This document shows positions 33,220 through 40,418 of a stretch of 64,000 nucleotides of DNA, piece after piece (position 1 is the stretch's first letter; each line of letters begins with the position of its first letter). Below the pieces are notes generated by a model. It did no database searches, was not told where the DNA came from, and saw only the letters and a list, made by a program, of their open reading frames with translations. The stretch is taken from the NCBI RefSeq assembly GCF_900116385.1, contig NZ_FPCI01000001.1:2143501-2207500 (forward strand). The letters run 5' to 3'. The position numbers and the translations under genes are program-made. The stretch comes from Pseudoxanthomonas sp. YR558. GTDB taxonomy: Bacteria; Pseudomonadota; Gammaproteobacteria; Xanthomonadales; Xanthomonadaceae.

Positions 33220-35493
33220 ATGAATTCGACACGCAAGTTGTGGGTGGGGTTGGCGGCCCTGCTCATTGCGTCGTTCGCCGTCCTGCTATGGGTCGGCAGC
33301 GAAGTGCATCGCCAGGCACCGCCGGTACCCGAACGGGTCGTGGCGGAGGACGGACGGGTGATCTTCACCCGTCAGGACATCGAGACCGGCCGCCAGGTCT
33401 GGCAGTCCATCGGTGGCCAGCAGTTGGGCTCCATCTGGGGCCACGGTGGCTACGTGGCGCCCGACTGGGGCGCGGACTGGCTGCACCGCGAAGCCGAGGC
33501 CATCCTGGACGGATGGGCCAAGCGCGAAGCCGGCGCGGAAGGCTACAAGCAGCTCGACGCGCCCACCCAGGCCGCCTACGCCACGCGCGTGCAGGCGCTG
33601 ATGCGGCCCAACACCTACGACGCCACGACCGGCACGATCACGCTGTCGAACGATCGCGCGGATGCGATCGGCGTGGTCGGTGCGCATTACCAAAGCCTGT
33701 TCTCCGCCGATCCGGCCACCGGCGATCTGCGCGAGGCCTATGCCATGCGCAACGACACCGTGCCCGACGCCGAACACCGCCGCCAGCTGACCGCGTTCTA
33801 CTGGTGGGCGGCGTGGTCGTCGGTGACCGAGCGCCCGGGTGCGGACATCAGCTACACGGCCAACTGGCCGGCGGACGAGCTGGTCGGCAACACGCCGCCG
33901 CCGAGCGCCTTCCTGTGGACGGTCTTCAGCGTGCTGTTCCTGATCGCCGGCGTCGGCCTGCTGGGCTGGCACTACGCGGTCAACCACGGCGATGAACTCG
34001 CACCGGTGCTGCCGAAGAGCGACCCGCTGGCGAAGATCAGGATCACGCCGTCGATGCGCGCCACCGCGAAATATTTCTGGGTGGTCATCGCGCTGTTCGT
34101 GGTGCAGATCCTGCTGGGCGCGATCACCGCGCACTACCAGGTGGAAGGCCAGGAGGCCTACGGCTTCGCGCTGGCCGACATCCTGCCGTACTCGCTGACG
34201 CGCACGTGGCATACCCAACTCGCGGTGCTGTGGATCGCGACCGCATGGCTGGGCATGGGCCTGTACATCGGCCCGGCGATCTCCGGGCACGAACCGAAGT
34301 TCCAGCGCCTCGGCGTCAATTTCCTCTGGACCTGCCTGATCATCATCGTGGTCGGCGCATTCACCGGGCAGTGGTTCGCGGTGATGCAGAAGCTCGGCCT
34401 GGAGCACAACTTCTGGTTCGGCCACCAGGGCTGGGAATACGTCGACTTGGGCCGCTTCTGGCAGTGGTTCCTCTTCATCGGCCTGACCCTGTGGCTGGTG
34501 CTGGTGGGCCGTGCGCTGTGGCCGGCCATCCGCAACGGCGGCGAATCGCGCAGCATCGTCAGCCTGCTGTTCCTGTCCACGGTGGCGATCGGCCTGTTCT
34601 ACGCGGCCGGCCTGATGTGGGGCGAACACACGCACCTGTCGATGGTCGAGTACTGGCGCTGGTGGGTGGTGCACCTGTGGGTGGAAGGCTTCTTCGAGGT
34701 GTTCGCGGTGGCGGTGATCGCCTTCCTGTTCACCCGCCTGGGCCTGCTGCAGACGAAGACCGCCACAGTGGCAGTGCTGTTCGCCACCATCGTGTTCATG
34801 GCCGGTGGCGTGCTGGGCACGCTGCACCACCTGTACTTCACCGGCACGCCGACCGCGGTGATCGCGTTGGGCGCGAGCTTCTCCGCGCTGGAAGTGGTGC
34901 CGCTGGCCTACGTGGGCTTCGAGGCGTACCACAGCTGGAAGATGGGCAAGGCCACGCCGTGGATGCAGCGCTACCGCTGGCCGATCCAGTTCTTCATCGC
35001 GGTGTCGTTCTGGAACCTGGTGGGCGCGGGTCTGTTCGGCTTCCTGATCAATCCGCCGCTGCCGCTGTACTACATGCAGGGTCTGAACCTGACGCCGAAC
35101 CATGGCCACACCGCGCTGTTCGGCGTGTACGGCATGCTCGGCATCGGCCTGATGCTGTTCTGCCTGCGCGGGCTGAAGCCGGACGTGGTGTGGAACGAGA
35201 AGCTGCTGAAGACCGCGTTCTGGTCGCTCAACATCGGCCTGGCCGGCATGTCGCTGCTGACCCTGCTGCCGCTGGGCATCCTGCAGCTCAATGCGGCGCT
35301 GGAGCACGGCTACTGGTTCGCACGCTCGGCAGAGTTCATGCAGCAGCCGATCGTGGACATGCTGGTGTGGATGCGCGTGCCGGCCGACACGCTCTTCAGC
35401 GTGGGTGCGCTGGCGCTGGTGTGGTTCGTGGCCAGCCTGTGGCTGGCGCCGCGCCGCGAGCCGCTGCCGGTCGCACACCCCAGCGAAGCCTGA
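33220..35493 (+). CDS. norB: Quinol-dependent nitric oxide reductase (qNorB)
   Basis: A single-subunit membrane enzyme reducing two NO to N2O with electrons from quinol. The 757-residue length and N-terminal periplasmic extension (about residues 35-230, VFTRQDIETGRQVWQSIGG-like) distinguish qNor from the two-subunit cNor. The heme-copper oxidase core contains the heme His in RTWHTQLAVLW and the Fe_B His region VVHLWVEGFFEVF plus GTLHHLYFTG. GAGGAG precedes the ATG at 33220. It is preceded by an FNR-type box and followed by a strong terminator, so it is a single-gene unit. No cytochrome c subunit norC is nearby. Confidence 0.96.
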   Translation: MNSTRKLWVGLAALLIASFAVLLWVGSEVHRQAPPVPERVVAEDGRVIFTRQDIETGRQVWQSIGGQQLGSIWGHGGYVAPDWGADWLHREAEAILDGWAKREAGAEGYKQLDAPTQAAYATRVQALMRPNTYDATTGTITLSNDRADAIGVVGAHYQSLFSADPATGDLREAYAMRNDTVPDAEHRRQLTAFYWWAAWSSVTERPGADISYTANWPADELVGNTPPPSAFLWTVFSVLFLIAGVGLLGWHYAVNHGDELAPVLPKSDPLAKIRITPSMRATAKYFWVVIALFVVQILLGAITAHYQVEGQEAYGFALADILPYSLTRTWHTQLAVLWIATAWLGMGLYIGPAISGHEPKFQRLGVNFLWTCLIIIVVGAFTGQWFAVMQKLGLEHNFWFGHQGWEYVDLGRFWQWFLFIGLTLWLVLVGRALWPAIRNGGESRSIVSLLFLSTVAIGLFYAAGLMWGEHTHLSMVEYWRWWVVHLWVEGFFEVFAVAVIAFLFTRLGLLQTKTATVAVLFATIVFMAGGVLGTLHHLYFTGTPTAVIALGASFSALEVVPLAYVGFEAYHSWKMGKATPWMQRYRWPIQFFIAVSFWNLVGAGLFGFLINPPLPLYYMQGLNLTPNHGHTALFGVYGMLGIGLMLFCLRGLKPDVVWNEKLLKTAFWSLNIGLAGMSLLTLLPLGILQLNAALEHGYWFARSAEFMQQPIVDMLVWMRVPADTLFSVGALALVWFVASLWLAPRREPLPVAHPSEA

Positions 35494-35551
35494 CCCTGGA
35501 ACCGGCCTCTCCGGGTGGGGAGGCCGGGCCACCTGCTGCAGGTTGCAGCCC

Positions 35552-35579
35552 GAGAGCCGCGCACGCGGCTCTCTCTTTT
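35552..35579 (+). terminator. Rho-independent terminator of norB
   Basis: GAGAGCCGCG, a 2-nt turn and CGCGGCTCTC form a 10-bp stem followed by TCTTTT. Confidence 0.85.
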
Positions 35580-35624
35580 GTGAGAACCGGGCGCACGGGG
35601 CTTGGAATGTCATCGATGGAAGCT
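35561..35624 (+). repeat. Direct repeat, left copy
   Basis: Starts GCACGCGGCTCTCT, continues TGTGAGAACCGGGCG and GCACGGGGCTTGGAATGTCA, and ends near ATCGATGGAAGCTC. It matches 36154-36227 closely; the right copy has a roughly 13-nt insertion. The pair brackets the TfoX-like gene. Confidence 0.8.
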
Positions 35625-35805
35625 CTGCGCGGACAGTCGTTGTCCCTTCGAGTCCTCAACTTTGCGATGACCGTGTGTTTCGCGCGTACCATCCGCAGCC
35701 ATTGCGATGCCGGATACGCGATGTGAGGCGATGGCATCGTCGTCGAGCCGCTCATACCACCATCGCCACGCGACACCGACAGCTGCCATGGCAGGAGGTA
35801 CCTCA

Positions 35806-36150
35806 GTGAAAGGACCATCAGATCTCGTCGTAACCACTCTCGGCCTGCTCTGCGGACTGGGTGAACTCCGGCATCGCAGGATGTTCGGTGGCACATACAT
35901 CTACTGCGATGATCTCTTCATCGCCACCGTGCATGACGAGACCCTCTACTTCAAGGCGAACGCGAACACCGCGCCCACATTCATTGCCCGCGGTTTGAAG
36001 CCCTTCTCCTACCCGAAGGGTGGCGACACCGTCACGCTCCAGTACTACCAAGCTCCCCCCGAGGTGTTCGCCGACGCCGCCACCATGAACACGTGGGCCA
36101 GGCTGGCACTGATGGCCGCGCGCCAGGATGCCGCCAGGAAGTCCGCGTAG
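35806..36150 (+). CDS. TfoX N-terminal-domain protein
   Basis: A 114-residue cytoplasmic protein. The core RRMFGGTYIYCDDLFIATVHD, then LYFKANANTAPTF and SYPKGGDTVTLQYYQAPPEVF, is the TfoX/Sxy N-terminal domain, here without the C-terminal half of competence regulators. The GTG at 35806 is chosen because a perfect AGGAGG sits 7 nt upstream. Stand-alone members of this domain are common and uncharacterised. It is enclosed by two copies of a roughly 65-bp direct repeat, which suggests it was inserted or duplicated as a cassette. Confidence 0.8.
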   Translation: MKGPSDLVVTTLGLLCGLGELRHRRMFGGTYIYCDDLFIATVHDETLYFKANANTAPTFIARGLKPFSYPKGGDTVTLQYYQAPPEVFADAATMNTWARLALMAARQDAARKSA

Positions 36151-36153
36151 GAT

Positions 36154-36227
36154 GCACGCGGCTCTCTTGTGTGAGAACCGGGCGCCGAATGCCACGCACG
36201 GGGCTCGGAATGCCATCGATGGAGCTC
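36154..36227 (+). repeat. Direct repeat, right copy
   Basis: Second copy of the element at 35561-35624, including the terminator-stem half GCACGCGGCTCTCT, TGTGAGAACCGGGCG and GGCTCGGAATGCCATCGATG. A partial inverted relative (CATTCCGAAGGCCATCGATG) follows at about 36268-36288. Confidence 0.8.
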
Positions 36228-36426
36228 GGTAGCTCGATCTGTCTCACATCGAGCCCGGGACATCACATTCCGAAGGCCATCGATGGGACTTGGCGCCCCA
36301 TGTCCTCACATTTACCCGGGCCGATGGGGTGTTTCACGTTTAACATCGGGCACAGCGGAAGGGATGCCGGAGTGGACCGGTGAATTCCCTTGCCGGGTTG
36401 GGGTCCACCCGTTGCTTCGAGGAAAC

Positions 36427-36690
36427 ATGAGAAGAATTGCCCGACTGCTGGTTGTCGTCCTTACCGCCATCGGCTTACTCGGCGCGCTCGGTCTTTTCCT
36501 TGAACCTCTTTTTGTGCGCGCCGCCACAATGGCCGGGCAGTGTTGGGTAGCTATGGAACCCACAGGCGCATGCAGGGCGGCCGCTGGATTCATGAGGCTC
36601 TGGTGGATCCTTCTGCTTCCGGTCGCACTGGGTTTGTCGCTGTTGCTGGTTCGCTATGCATTCCGCGAGAAGTTGGGTGCACGTTCCTAG
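36427..36690 (+). CDS. Small two-helix membrane protein, unknown
   Basis: An 87-residue protein starting MRRIARLLVVVLTAIGLLGA, with hydrophobic segments at about 7-28 and 58-76. A short loop between them contains two cysteines (GQCWVAMEPTGACRAAAG). CGAGGAAAC precedes the ATG. I recognise no family. Codon use is less GC-biased than in the flanking genes, in line with an acquired patch. Confidence 0.6.
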   Translation: MRRIARLLVVVLTAIGLLGALGLFLEPLFVRAATMAGQCWVAMEPTGACRAAAGFMRLWWILLLPVALGLSLLLVRYAFREKLGARS

Positions 36691-36720
36691 GGTCCTCGAA
36701 TCGCGTCATCCTTTCCTGAT

Positions 36721-37005
36721 ATGCCAAGACATCGCACGCCCATCGAGCTGACCGCGGGCAGACTCATCTCCGCCATTCAGAAAGAAAGGTTAGCCGAGCA
36801 TGGAGAGCCTGCCGAGGTCGCGGAGTATGTGATGGACCGCGCCCATGAGCTCCTCCAGGCCAGCAAAACCGAGTCAGTCAACGCCGTGCTCGGCACCCAG
36901 TCCTTGGCGGACTACCTCGGCACACTTTGGTTACGACGCCACCCAGCCGTAATGCCAGCGGTCGATGAGCTCGAGTCTCTGATCCGTTCATCCCAACACC
37001 GCTGA
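36721..37005 (+). CDS. Hypothetical 94-residue protein
   Basis: A soluble, mostly helical protein (RLISAIQKERLAEHGEPAEVAEYVMDRAHELL). No domain is recognised and no convincing ribosome binding site precedes the ATG. It ends 21 nt before the next small gene, and the two may form a pair. Confidence rests on the uninterrupted same-strand run of short genes here. Confidence 0.5.
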   Translation: MPRHRTPIELTAGRLISAIQKERLAEHGEPAEVAEYVMDRAHELLQASKTESVNAVLGTQSLADYLGTLWLRRHPAVMPAVDELESLIRSSQHR

Positions 37006-37026
37006 CCGCTCGACCAGGACGATTCC

Positions 37027-37362
37027 ATGAGCACTTACACGCAATCCGATCTTGTCGATGACCTTGTCGGCATATTTCCCGAGTTCCGGGCGCGGTGGGA
37101 GAAGGACACCGAGGATGACGCGTTCCCCTGCTCGAGCCTCCAAGGCGTCTACCAGTCGCTCTTGCCCTTCGTGGCAGCGCAGCAGCCGACGCAGCGACAA
37201 TGGCAGCGGCTGGCGGATCATCTGAGTGCGGCGGTAGACGCGGGAGGAGATCGGGAGAACGCCGCCGATACCTGCATGCTCGAACATCTCCATCAGGTGA
37301 AACTCAACCGGGTGCTGCGCCCTTTGCTGAGCGAGACGGCTCGCGCGTATGTGCGGCGCTGA
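37027..37362 (+). CDS. Hypothetical 111-residue protein, resembles DUF7674-type immunity-like proteins
   Basis: An acidic helical protein: SDLVDDLVGIFPEFRARWEKDTEDD at the N-terminus and ENAADTCMLEHLHQVKLN towards the end. The IFPEF-x(n)-W/E-x-D pattern and length resemble small proteins often found beside polymorphic toxins, but I see no toxin gene here. The family guess is from memory only. The start at 37027 follows GGACGATTCC. Confidence 0.5.
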   Translation: MSTYTQSDLVDDLVGIFPEFRARWEKDTEDDAFPCSSLQGVYQSLLPFVAAQQPTQRQWQRLADHLSAAVDAGGDRENAADTCMLEHLHQVKLNRVLRPLLSETARAYVRR

Positions 37363-37407
37363 TCCGGCCCAGCGACGAAATCCACATCGAACTGAACAAT
37401 CGCACCC

Positions 37408-37938
37408 ATGAAGAAAATGCTAGCCATCCTCCTCATTCTGACTCCGGTCTGTCATGCCAGCGCCTGCAACAACGACCTCACAGGGACATGGACGTCGGAC
37501 AAGGACATGTCGATGGCATTCCTTCGAGAGAACTCGAAGGTTCGGCCTGAGACCGACGCGTTCCTTGATGTGCTGCTAGGGCACTTCACGCTTACGTTCT
37601 CCGATGGCGAGCTGCATGAAGTCTTGCCGGATATCGAGGTGCCGGTCTCGGGGCGGTCCGAGCGGTTCACCGGCTCTGACGACCGCAAGGCCTACAACGT
37701 CCTCTTTTGCAACGACAGCGTGATCGTCTGGTCGGCCAAGCGCTCCTTCGGCGAAGGCATGGATGCCACCACCTTCAACTTCGTGGGGCCGGATACCGTT
37801 TGGGTGTACACCGGAACCACGGTCCCCGGTGTGCCTGACTTGCACGCGCGGGAGTATTTCCGCAGGACGCGCAATGACCCCGCGGCACTCCAGTCCATAG
37901 GTTCGGCTGAGAAAAGCGAAGCCCAACACGCACGCTGA
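37408..37938 (+). CDS. Secreted hypothetical protein, possibly lipocalin-like
   Basis: A 176-residue protein with a signal peptide (MKKMLAILLILTPVCHASA) and then CNNDLTGTWTSDKDMSMAFL. A GTW motif near the N-terminus and beta-rich sequence (FTLTFSDGELHEVLP, NVLFCNDSVIVWSAK, TVWVYTGTTVPG) suggest a small lipocalin-like barrel. No family is recognised with confidence. It is one of the orphan genes between norB and nnrS. Confidence 0.6.
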   Translation: MKKMLAILLILTPVCHASACNNDLTGTWTSDKDMSMAFLRENSKVRPETDAFLDVLLGHFTLTFSDGELHEVLPDIEVPVSGRSERFTGSDDRKAYNVLFCNDSVIVWSAKRSFGEGMDATTFNFVGPDTVWVYTGTTVPGVPDLHAREYFRRTRNDPAALQSIGSAEKSEAQHAR

Positions 37939-38001
37939 CTTGGCAGCGGGACGGGACGCGTCATCCGATTGATTGAAACCGACCCTCAGGGAACGCGTGG
38001 C

Positions 38002-38385
38002 ATGAAGCTGGGACTCTGGTACGCATCGTTCGCCGGGGAATTCGAACGATGGCATTACCGCATCACACCCGAAGGCCATGAGCGTTTCGACGCCTGCAGC
38101 ATCCTTTCCATGCTCCAGGCGTTCAACCTGTTCGCGCTTTCGCTGTGGGGGCAGCATCTCGAGGTATCTCGCTGGGTGTTCGTGCTGATCTTCGCGGGAT
38201 GTTTCCTCGTCCTGCGGTTCCTCAACGGGCGCGTGTTCGACAGGCTCCAGACACCCGAGTCGTATGCCGCCTGGACGGACCGGGTGCCAGGCGTCAGGGA
38301 GTTCCCGCGTGTCTACGCCTACTTCCTCCTGACCATCGCGTTGTTTGCGGCACCGCTGTACGCTCTCTCGCGATCGGCGCCTTGA
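38002..38385 (+). CDS. Small membrane protein, unknown
   Basis: A 127-residue protein with two hydrophobic segments (SRWVFVLIFAGCFLVLRFL, then YAYFLLTIALFAAPLYAL) and a charged N-terminus (MKLGLWYASFAGEFERWHY). The ATG at 38002 follows an AGGGAA. No domain recognised. Confidence 0.55.
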   Translation: MKLGLWYASFAGEFERWHYRITPEGHERFDACSILSMLQAFNLFALSLWGQHLEVSRWVFVLIFAGCFLVLRFLNGRVFDRLQTPESYAAWTDRVPGVREFPRVYAYFLLTIALFAAPLYALSRSAP

Positions 38386-38454
38386 GCCTATGCCGATCCC
38401 AGGACGACCGTTCGGAGATTTCGTGTACTCGATCGACCTTCCGCTGCACGAAGC

Positions 38455-38907
38455 ATGGGGACACCCACGATGACGACGTTCGGACTCCTGCTTGGCGTCG
38501 GCGGGCTGACGGGGGGTTGGGCGGCACTGGAGTTCCTGCGCACGCGAGCGGCGAGGACGTGGCCCTCGGTGCCTGCACGGGTGGTCGAGGTACCGCCGCA
38601 ATCGCACCTCGAGCGATTCGGACCGGGCGAGTGGATCCTCAATACCGACACGGATCACGTGCTCGTCTGGAGCGTCGGCGGCCAGGAATTCAACAAGCGT
38701 GTCGACGATCGCGCCGTCATCCAGGTGGCCGGCTTCAAGCTGTGGCGCAGGCCGCCGAAGCTCGAGACCGTCATCATCCACTACGACCCTCGGGCCCCTG
38801 GCACCGGTCTGACGCCCGAGGAAATCGGCGCGTGGCGATGGCTGCTGCTGGTCTCGGCGGTACTCCTCCTGGCCGCCGCGTGCGTCCATTTTTTCTCGCG
38901 TCCCTGA
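38455..38907 (+). CDS. DUF3592-like membrane protein
   Basis: A 150-residue protein with a hydrophobic helix at each end (FGLLLGVGGLTGGWAALEF and WLLLVSAVLLLAAACVHF). Between them is a beta-rich exposed domain, TWPSVPARVVEVPPQSHLE, followed by a YDPRAPG-type segment, as in DUF3592 proteins (WPxxxGxV... YxPxNP). An ATG five codons in (38470) is an alternative start. Role unknown. Confidence 0.6.
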   Translation: MGTPTMTTFGLLLGVGGLTGGWAALEFLRTRAARTWPSVPARVVEVPPQSHLERFGPGEWILNTDTDHVLVWSVGGQEFNKRVDDRAVIQVAGFKLWRRPPKLETVIIHYDPRAPGTGLTPEEIGAWRWLLLVSAVLLLAAACVHFFSRP

Positions 38908-38986
38908 CTGTTCTCGCGGGCCGCGATTGGCCACGCCCGGAAACTTGCCTCATGATCACCCCGTCCTGATAGCCCGGGGAGGGGCC

Positions 38987-39532
38987 ATGTCTGAAGTGAA
39001 ACAACGCTCGACGTTCGTCACCGTGCTGGCGTGGATCTTCATCGCGCTGTCGGGCTTCGGCGCGCTGATCGGGATCCTGCAGAACCTCATGCTGCAGACG
39101 GTCCTGCGCAGCGCGGAGTTCGACCAGGCCATGCAGGCGGCGCCCGGGCAACCGGGCCTGCCACCGTTCGCGACCTTCATGTTCGAAAACTTCCAGTGGT
39201 TCTTCCTGGCGGCGCTGCTGGCTAACCTGGTCATGCTGGTCGTCTCGATCGGCCTGCTGAAGCGCCGCAACTGGGCCCGGCTTTGCTTCATCGGGCTGAT
39301 GATCCTCAGCATCCTCTGGCAGGTGGCCGGGCTGGCCATCCAAGCCACGATGTTCTCGTTCGTGCACGACCAGTTCGCGGCGGCGCAAGCGCAAGGCGCG
39401 CCCGACATGACGCTGTTCTTCGTCGTGATGGCCGTGGTGTGCGTTGTCTTTGCGCTCGCGTTCGGCGCGCTGTTCGGCTGGATCGCATGGAAGCTGGCAT
39501 CGAAGCCGATCGCGGCGGAGTTCGGTCGGTAA
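38987..39532 (+). CDS. Four-helix membrane protein, unknown
   Basis: A 181-residue inner-membrane protein with four predicted helices (VLAWIFIALSGFGALIGIL; WFFLAALLANLVMLVVSIGLL; CFIGLMILSILWQVAGLAI; TLFFVVMAVVCVVFALAFGALFGWIAW). GGGGAGGGGCC immediately precedes the ATG. No family named. Composition is again typical of the host, so it may mark the right side of the orphan-gene patch. Confidence 0.65.
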   Translation: MSEVKQRSTFVTVLAWIFIALSGFGALIGILQNLMLQTVLRSAEFDQAMQAAPGQPGLPPFATFMFENFQWFFLAALLANLVMLVVSIGLLKRRNWARLCFIGLMILSILWQVAGLAIQATMFSFVHDQFAAAQAQGAPDMTLFFVVMAVVCVVFALAFGALFGWIAWKLASKPIAAEFGR

Positions 39533-39560
39533 CGGCCGGCGCAGGATCCATCGGATCGCC

Positions 39561-39887
39561 ATGAAGACCCGCAACACCGGTCGCGACCCGACCCGCGCCG
39601 AGTTGCTCGAAGCCGAGCGCGTCCAGGCACTGACCGAATCCCAACAGGCGGGCCATCCGTCCGCCGTGGCGGCGGACCCGAACGCGCTCACCCACATCAA
39701 TACCTACGGCACCTTGCCGCGGTACTACCTGGATATCCCGTTCTCCTGCCGTACGTGCGGCAAGCAGGAGATCTGGAAGGCCGCCGACCAGAAGTGGTAC
39801 TACGAAACGGCGAAGGGCCACATCGATGCCAAGGCGGTGAGATGCCACGCGTGTAGACAGGCTCGCCGGTCACCCCGGATGCCGTGA
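39561..39887 (+). CDS. Zinc-ribbon protein (zf-trcl type)
   Basis: A 108-residue protein whose C-terminal half, YYLDIPFSCRTCGKQEIW, KWYYETAKG and AVRCHACRQARR, has the CxxC...CxxC spacing of the probable zinc-ribbon domain zf-trcl. The N-terminal half is helical and polar. It follows the membrane protein by 28 nt on the same strand. Function unknown. Confidence 0.65.
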   Translation: MKTRNTGRDPTRAELLEAERVQALTESQQAGHPSAVAADPNALTHINTYGTLPRYYLDIPFSCRTCGKQEIWKAADQKWYYETAKGHIDAKAVRCHACRQARRSPRMP

Positions 39888-40008
39888 TGTCGCCGTTCCG
39901 TCGATCGCTGGCCCACGTCGGCTCGTCGTGCCGATGCGGACGACGTCTCGTGGTACCCACCACGCGCACCGCGCAAGAGGGCGCGACCGCTTCCGGATGG
40001 CCCCCTGC

Positions 40009-40254
40009 TCAGTGCGAGCAACCACCACAGCATTGCCCGGCCGCGTGACCACGCGGTTCGCCTGCACCGGCTTCGGCATATTCACCGGCTTCCTTGAGGA
40101 TGGCGATCACGCGCTCGGTGGGCAGCGTGGTCATCACCATCAGGCGGCCGGTGCCGGTTTCGAGGCTGACTTCGGCTTCCGGATCCCAGGCGCGCAGGGC
40201 CTCGGTCATGGCCTGCTGGCGCTGCTCGGTGGGGGACGGGGTGTGGTCGGACAT
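40009..40254 (-). CDS. 81-residue protein with C-terminal CCGGCSH metal-binding tail
   Basis: A small protein in which GRLMVMTTLPTERVIAILKE followed by AGEY gives the strand-helix pattern of a heavy-metal-associated-like fold. The usual CxxC loop is absent; cysteines occur only in the tail, CCGGCSH (residues 75-81). An FNR box at 40327-40340 lies at the right distance for its promoter, and AGGAAG precedes the ATG. A paralogue with CCGGCSG tail lies at 49011, after azurin. I infer a metal (copper?) carrier for denitrification. Confidence 0.7.
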   Translation of the reverse strand: MSDHTPSPTEQRQQAMTEALRAWDPEAEVSLETGTGRLMVMTTLPTERVIAILKEAGEYAEAGAGEPRGHAAGQCCGGCSH

Positions 40255-40326
40255 CGGGCTTCCTGTGGCGGACGTGGCGCGCATGCGCGGGTGGCAGGAC
40301 TGTAGGGGCTCGGTGCACGGTCGGCC

Positions 40327-40340
40327 TTGACCCGGATCAA
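40327..40340. promoter_or_regulatory. FNR/Anr box for the divergent 81-residue gene
   Basis: TTGACCCGGATCAA is a full TTGAY-N4-RTCAA match. At -41.5 it predicts a minus-strand start near 40292, giving a 38-nt leader before the ATG at 40254. Confidence 0.8.
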
Positions 40341-40370
40341 GGCGACGCCGCCCACCGGATTGCGCTCGGC

Positions 40371-40384
40371 CTGACCCACGTCAA
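40371..40384. promoter_or_regulatory. FNR/Anr box for nnrS
   Basis: CTGACCCACGTCAA differs from consensus at the first base only. Its centre is 41.5 bp before the A of the nnrS ATG at 40419, so the predicted transcript begins at the start codon. Confidence 0.7.
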
Positions 40385-40418
40385 GGCGGTCGCCGGCCGG
40401 TGCGGGCACGCTGGCCAC

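Larger units (their letters stand above)
35494..35805. other. 312-nt intergenic region: norB terminator and first copy of a direct repeat
   Basis: It contains a GC-rich hairpin around 35509-35530, the norB terminator, and the left copy of a roughly 65-bp repeat that recurs at 36154. The rest, up to the TfoX-like gene, shows no gene or named site. Confidence 0.6.

Noticed and set aside
35494..39900. Chromosomal integron cassette array
   Set aside because: Runs of small same-strand genes suggested it, and a GTTTAAC occurs at 36339, but no paired GTTRRRY/RYYYAAC attC sites separate the genes and no integrase is present; most gaps are too short for attC.
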